From a virus: 64,000 bases of DNA. Under the pieces are notes generated by a model, which saw only the letters and a list, made by a program, of their open reading frames with translations, did no database searches and had not been told where the DNA came from. This document shows, one piece after another, positions 63,401 through 64,000 of this stretch (positions are counted from its first letter, which is position 1; each line of letters opens with the position of its first letter). The translations under genes and the position numbers were made by a program. Location: positions 1-64,000 of IMG/VR virus record IMGVR_UViG_3300025133_000048; one strand, written 5' to 3'.

Positions 63401-63637
63401 ATCAGATTGGCCCTGATTTCTATTACGAACTTACCAAAATCAACGATGTTTATTATGGATGAACCAGCAACAGCACTAGATCAAGAGCATATGGAAGGTT
63501 TTATTCGTTTAATGGAAATGATCAAGACTAAGTTTAAAACTGTTTTAATTATCTCTCATCTAGATGCTTTGAAAGATTGTGTTGATATGACAATTGACAT
63601 AGACAAGGTTGGTGGTTTTGCAAAAATCAATATTTAA
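60491..63637 (+). CDS. Single-chain SbcD-SbcC (gp47-gp46) recombination nuclease
   Basis: A 1048-residue fusion. Residues 1-340: Mre11/SbcD metallophosphatase with 'HVADTHIRN' (D10, H12), 'VHCGDLAHT', 'ILGNHDG' and 'LGDIHKPQ'. Residues about 365-1048: Rad50/SbcC ATPase with Walker A GKNYSGKSS (G397-K403-S404), a long coiled coil broken by a zinc hook C721-K-F-C724, the 'LSMGSGAEKT' signature and Walker B D990-E991-P. T4 encodes the two parts as separate genes 47 and 46. They resect DNA ends for recombination-dependent replication. AGGAGG lies before the ATG. No stop or start lies at the junction, so fusion is genuine in this sequence. Confidence 0.93.
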   Translation: MTYKIAHVADTHIRNLKFHDEYRVVFRKIYQKLRDQGVDAIVHCGDLAHTKTQLSPEYFALATEFLYNLAEIAPTYIILGNHDGNLKNSAREDAVTPIVTALKHANLHLLKDSGEYNFNGNLTFNVKSIFDRDNWIEPTDQSRVNIGLYHGAVMGSKTATGWAMDHGDDDISIFANCDYAMLGDIHKPQILDEEGRVQYAGSTVQQNFGESGRKGYKLWTIRGKDDFNVEHVGILSPRPFITIYLTESGGLPEGINIPRGCRLRLIATTNLPSNKIRMVTEYCKSKYSTYSVSFVNKSEGSSMDSMSGSNKIENLRDLAVQEKWIREYLKDFNLEAEIVKEILDLNSKFNMEAERNEQVSRNVIWNIKEMRFNNLFNYGPNNSVDFAKVSGIVGIFGKNYSGKSSIIDSLLFGLYNTTSKGERKNVHIINQNKDQASINLVFNAGGQDYKVSRNLNKVNKTLRGKKVVDAKGDLDFTNLTINESCNGDSKTDTDANIRKVIGSIDDFMITSMASQLDSLSFIKEGSTKRKEILAKFLDLDLFDKKFKLAKGAGSDIAALIKKMKSKNYSGQLVAKQEELEEIKEDIQKQQELCCKFTARHDELVLELTKIEEELNSRPTEIIDITAVKDLIILKNNDIDRCKGEIVALKDLIEKNSEIVEEIDAFLGSLSQDRLETLENNWSIWTGERSELSSKLKSKEVKYVNATKKIHMLENHEYDPDCKFCCENKFVKDANKAVEQLPQVQGEINDLRHLIEDLDYKIDNVGIEQIKRDLQKIQDLRQKKHRMFSEAEQAKVKIEATDSKIELLRNEICTHENKVEEYEENKHVIENLSTLLGEQRAVRAKVEEYKGKMDRCGKKVQGFLIEQGSVQQFVQTIQAQKQEQEELEREWIAYDLFMRCMHPNGIAYEVIKQKLPIINEEIQKCLANIVDFEILFENNGKSLDILIKHPKFEPRPLSMGSGAEKTIAAMAIRLALISITNLPKSTMFIMDEPATALDQEHMEGFIRLMEMIKTKFKTVLIISHLDALKDCVDMTIDIDKVGGFAKINI

Positions 63638-63661
63638 GCGAACCACTTTATGACGACCCTC

Positions 63662-63669
63662 CTATTTAT
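63662..63669 (+). promoter_or_regulatory. CTATTTAT late-type motif
   Basis: CTATTTAT in the 64-base gap after the recombination nuclease, 32 bases before the ATG at 63702. No hairpin is seen in the gap. Confidence 0.4.
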
Positions 63670-63701
63670 GAAAGCCCAAATCAATAGAGACAAGACAAAA
63701 A

Positions 63702-63959
63702 ATGAGCGAAGCCAAGAAAGGGCAGGCTCCAAAAGTTGCCCACCAACCACCATCAGAAAAAACAAAGAAAAAACTCAGCAACCTTGCAAAACTAAGAGTT
63801 GGTCATAAAAATCCAAACTCTCGTCTTACACCAAGTCAAGTAAAAGAAATAAGAGAAGATTTTAATAAAAAAGAGCTAACAAACAAACAGATAGCAGAAA
63901 AATATAGCGTCTCCTTATCGACAATAAAGAGGATAAAATATGGCAAAACAAATTATTAG
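63702..63959 (+). CDS. Small DNA-binding protein with helix-turn-helix
   Basis: An 85-residue basic protein. Residues about 43-83 'LTPSQVKEIREDFNKKELTNKQIAEKYSVSLSTIKRIKYGKTNY' contain a resolvase/homing-nuclease-type helix-turn-helix ('NKQIAEKYSVSLSTIKRI'). The first 40 residues are Lys/Pro-rich with 'GHKNPNSR', as in HNH-linked repeats. It may be a remnant of a homing nuclease's DNA-binding domain or a small regulator. No clear ribosome site. Confidence 0.6.
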   Translation: MSEAKKGQAPKVAHQPPSEKTKKKLSNLAKLRVGHKNPNSRLTPSQVKEIREDFNKKELTNKQIAEKYSVSLSTIKRIKYGKTNY

Positions 63960-63968
63960 AACAGATTA

Positions 63969-63976
63969 CTATTTAT
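63969..63976 (+). promoter_or_regulatory. CTATTTAT late-type motif at window end
   Basis: CTATTTAT followed by AATT ten bases after the last gene. The opposite strand reads TATAAATAG exactly. The gene it would serve lies outside the window. Confidence 0.4.
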
Positions 63977-64000
63977 AATTGATGTAGCCACAATTGATAT

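Noticed and set aside
1-64000. tRNA genes, attachment sites, insertion sequences
   Set aside because: No cloverleaf with a TTC-type T loop, no terminal inverted repeats with transposase and no integrase were noticed on reading; without a scanner a divergent tRNA cannot be fully excluded.

Overview
The window is one strand-consistent stretch of a tailed-phage genome: every gene I accept is on the + strand, genes overlap or nearly touch, and no gap exceeds about 150 bases. T4-type signature proteins show a myovirus of the broad T4-like group: a gp55-type late sigma factor, baseplate wedge proteins gp25 and gp6, a baseplate hub/spike protein, gp46/47-type recombination nuclease, primase, and PIN-PhoH. 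Low GC and small conserved neighbours (zinc-ribbon protein, PhoH, paired glycosyltransferases) recall T4-like phages of marine bacteria. The host cannot be read from the sequence; no photosynthesis gene is present.

Layout. 1-11.5 kb: accessory and probably structural proteins (VWA-like C-terminus, protein kinase, HAD-Nudix fusion, metallopeptidase, acidic coiled proteins, HNH protein) ending with PIN-PhoH. 11.5-13 kb: a second HExxH protein and a Cas4/AddB-like nuclease. 13.1-23.6 kb: a run of 12 tightly packed genes, starting with glycosyltransferases and passing through a CapD-like epimerase/dehydratase and a methyltransferase into a phosphonate pathway. 23.6-25.3 kb: small conserved genes plus the late sigma factor. 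25.3-59 kb: tail/baseplate module with giant LamG-containing proteins. 59-63.6 kb: RuvC-like resolvase, primase and a single-chain SbcD-SbcC (gp47-gp46) fusion. The window ends with a small helix-turn-helix protein.

The outstanding feature is the phosphonate cassette at 19,635-23,558. It encodes a cytidylyltransferase-PEP mutase fusion with the diagnostic EDKx5NS motif, a soluble sulfatase/alkaline-phosphatase-fold protein, both halves of a thiamine-dependent phosphonopyruvate decarboxylase, and a compact iron alcohol dehydrogenase. Together these predict PEP -> phosphonopyruvate -> phosphonoacetaldehyde -> 2-hydroxyethylphosphonate, with possible CMP activation and transfer to a glycan made by the upstream glycosyltransferases. 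The genes from about 15.6 to 23.5 kb are far more AT-rich than their flanks, which suggests acquisition as an island.

Regulation. Eight sites share a strong sigma70-type promoter (TTGACA or TTGACT, 16-17 nt, RTGTTATAWT) and sit before enzyme-type genes, including the glycan/phosphonate operon, RuvC and primase. A different motif, CTATTTAT, sits before likely late genes (kinase, acidic structural-like genes, gp6, tail genes). Its reverse complement matches the T4 late-promoter core, so its orientation is a puzzle.
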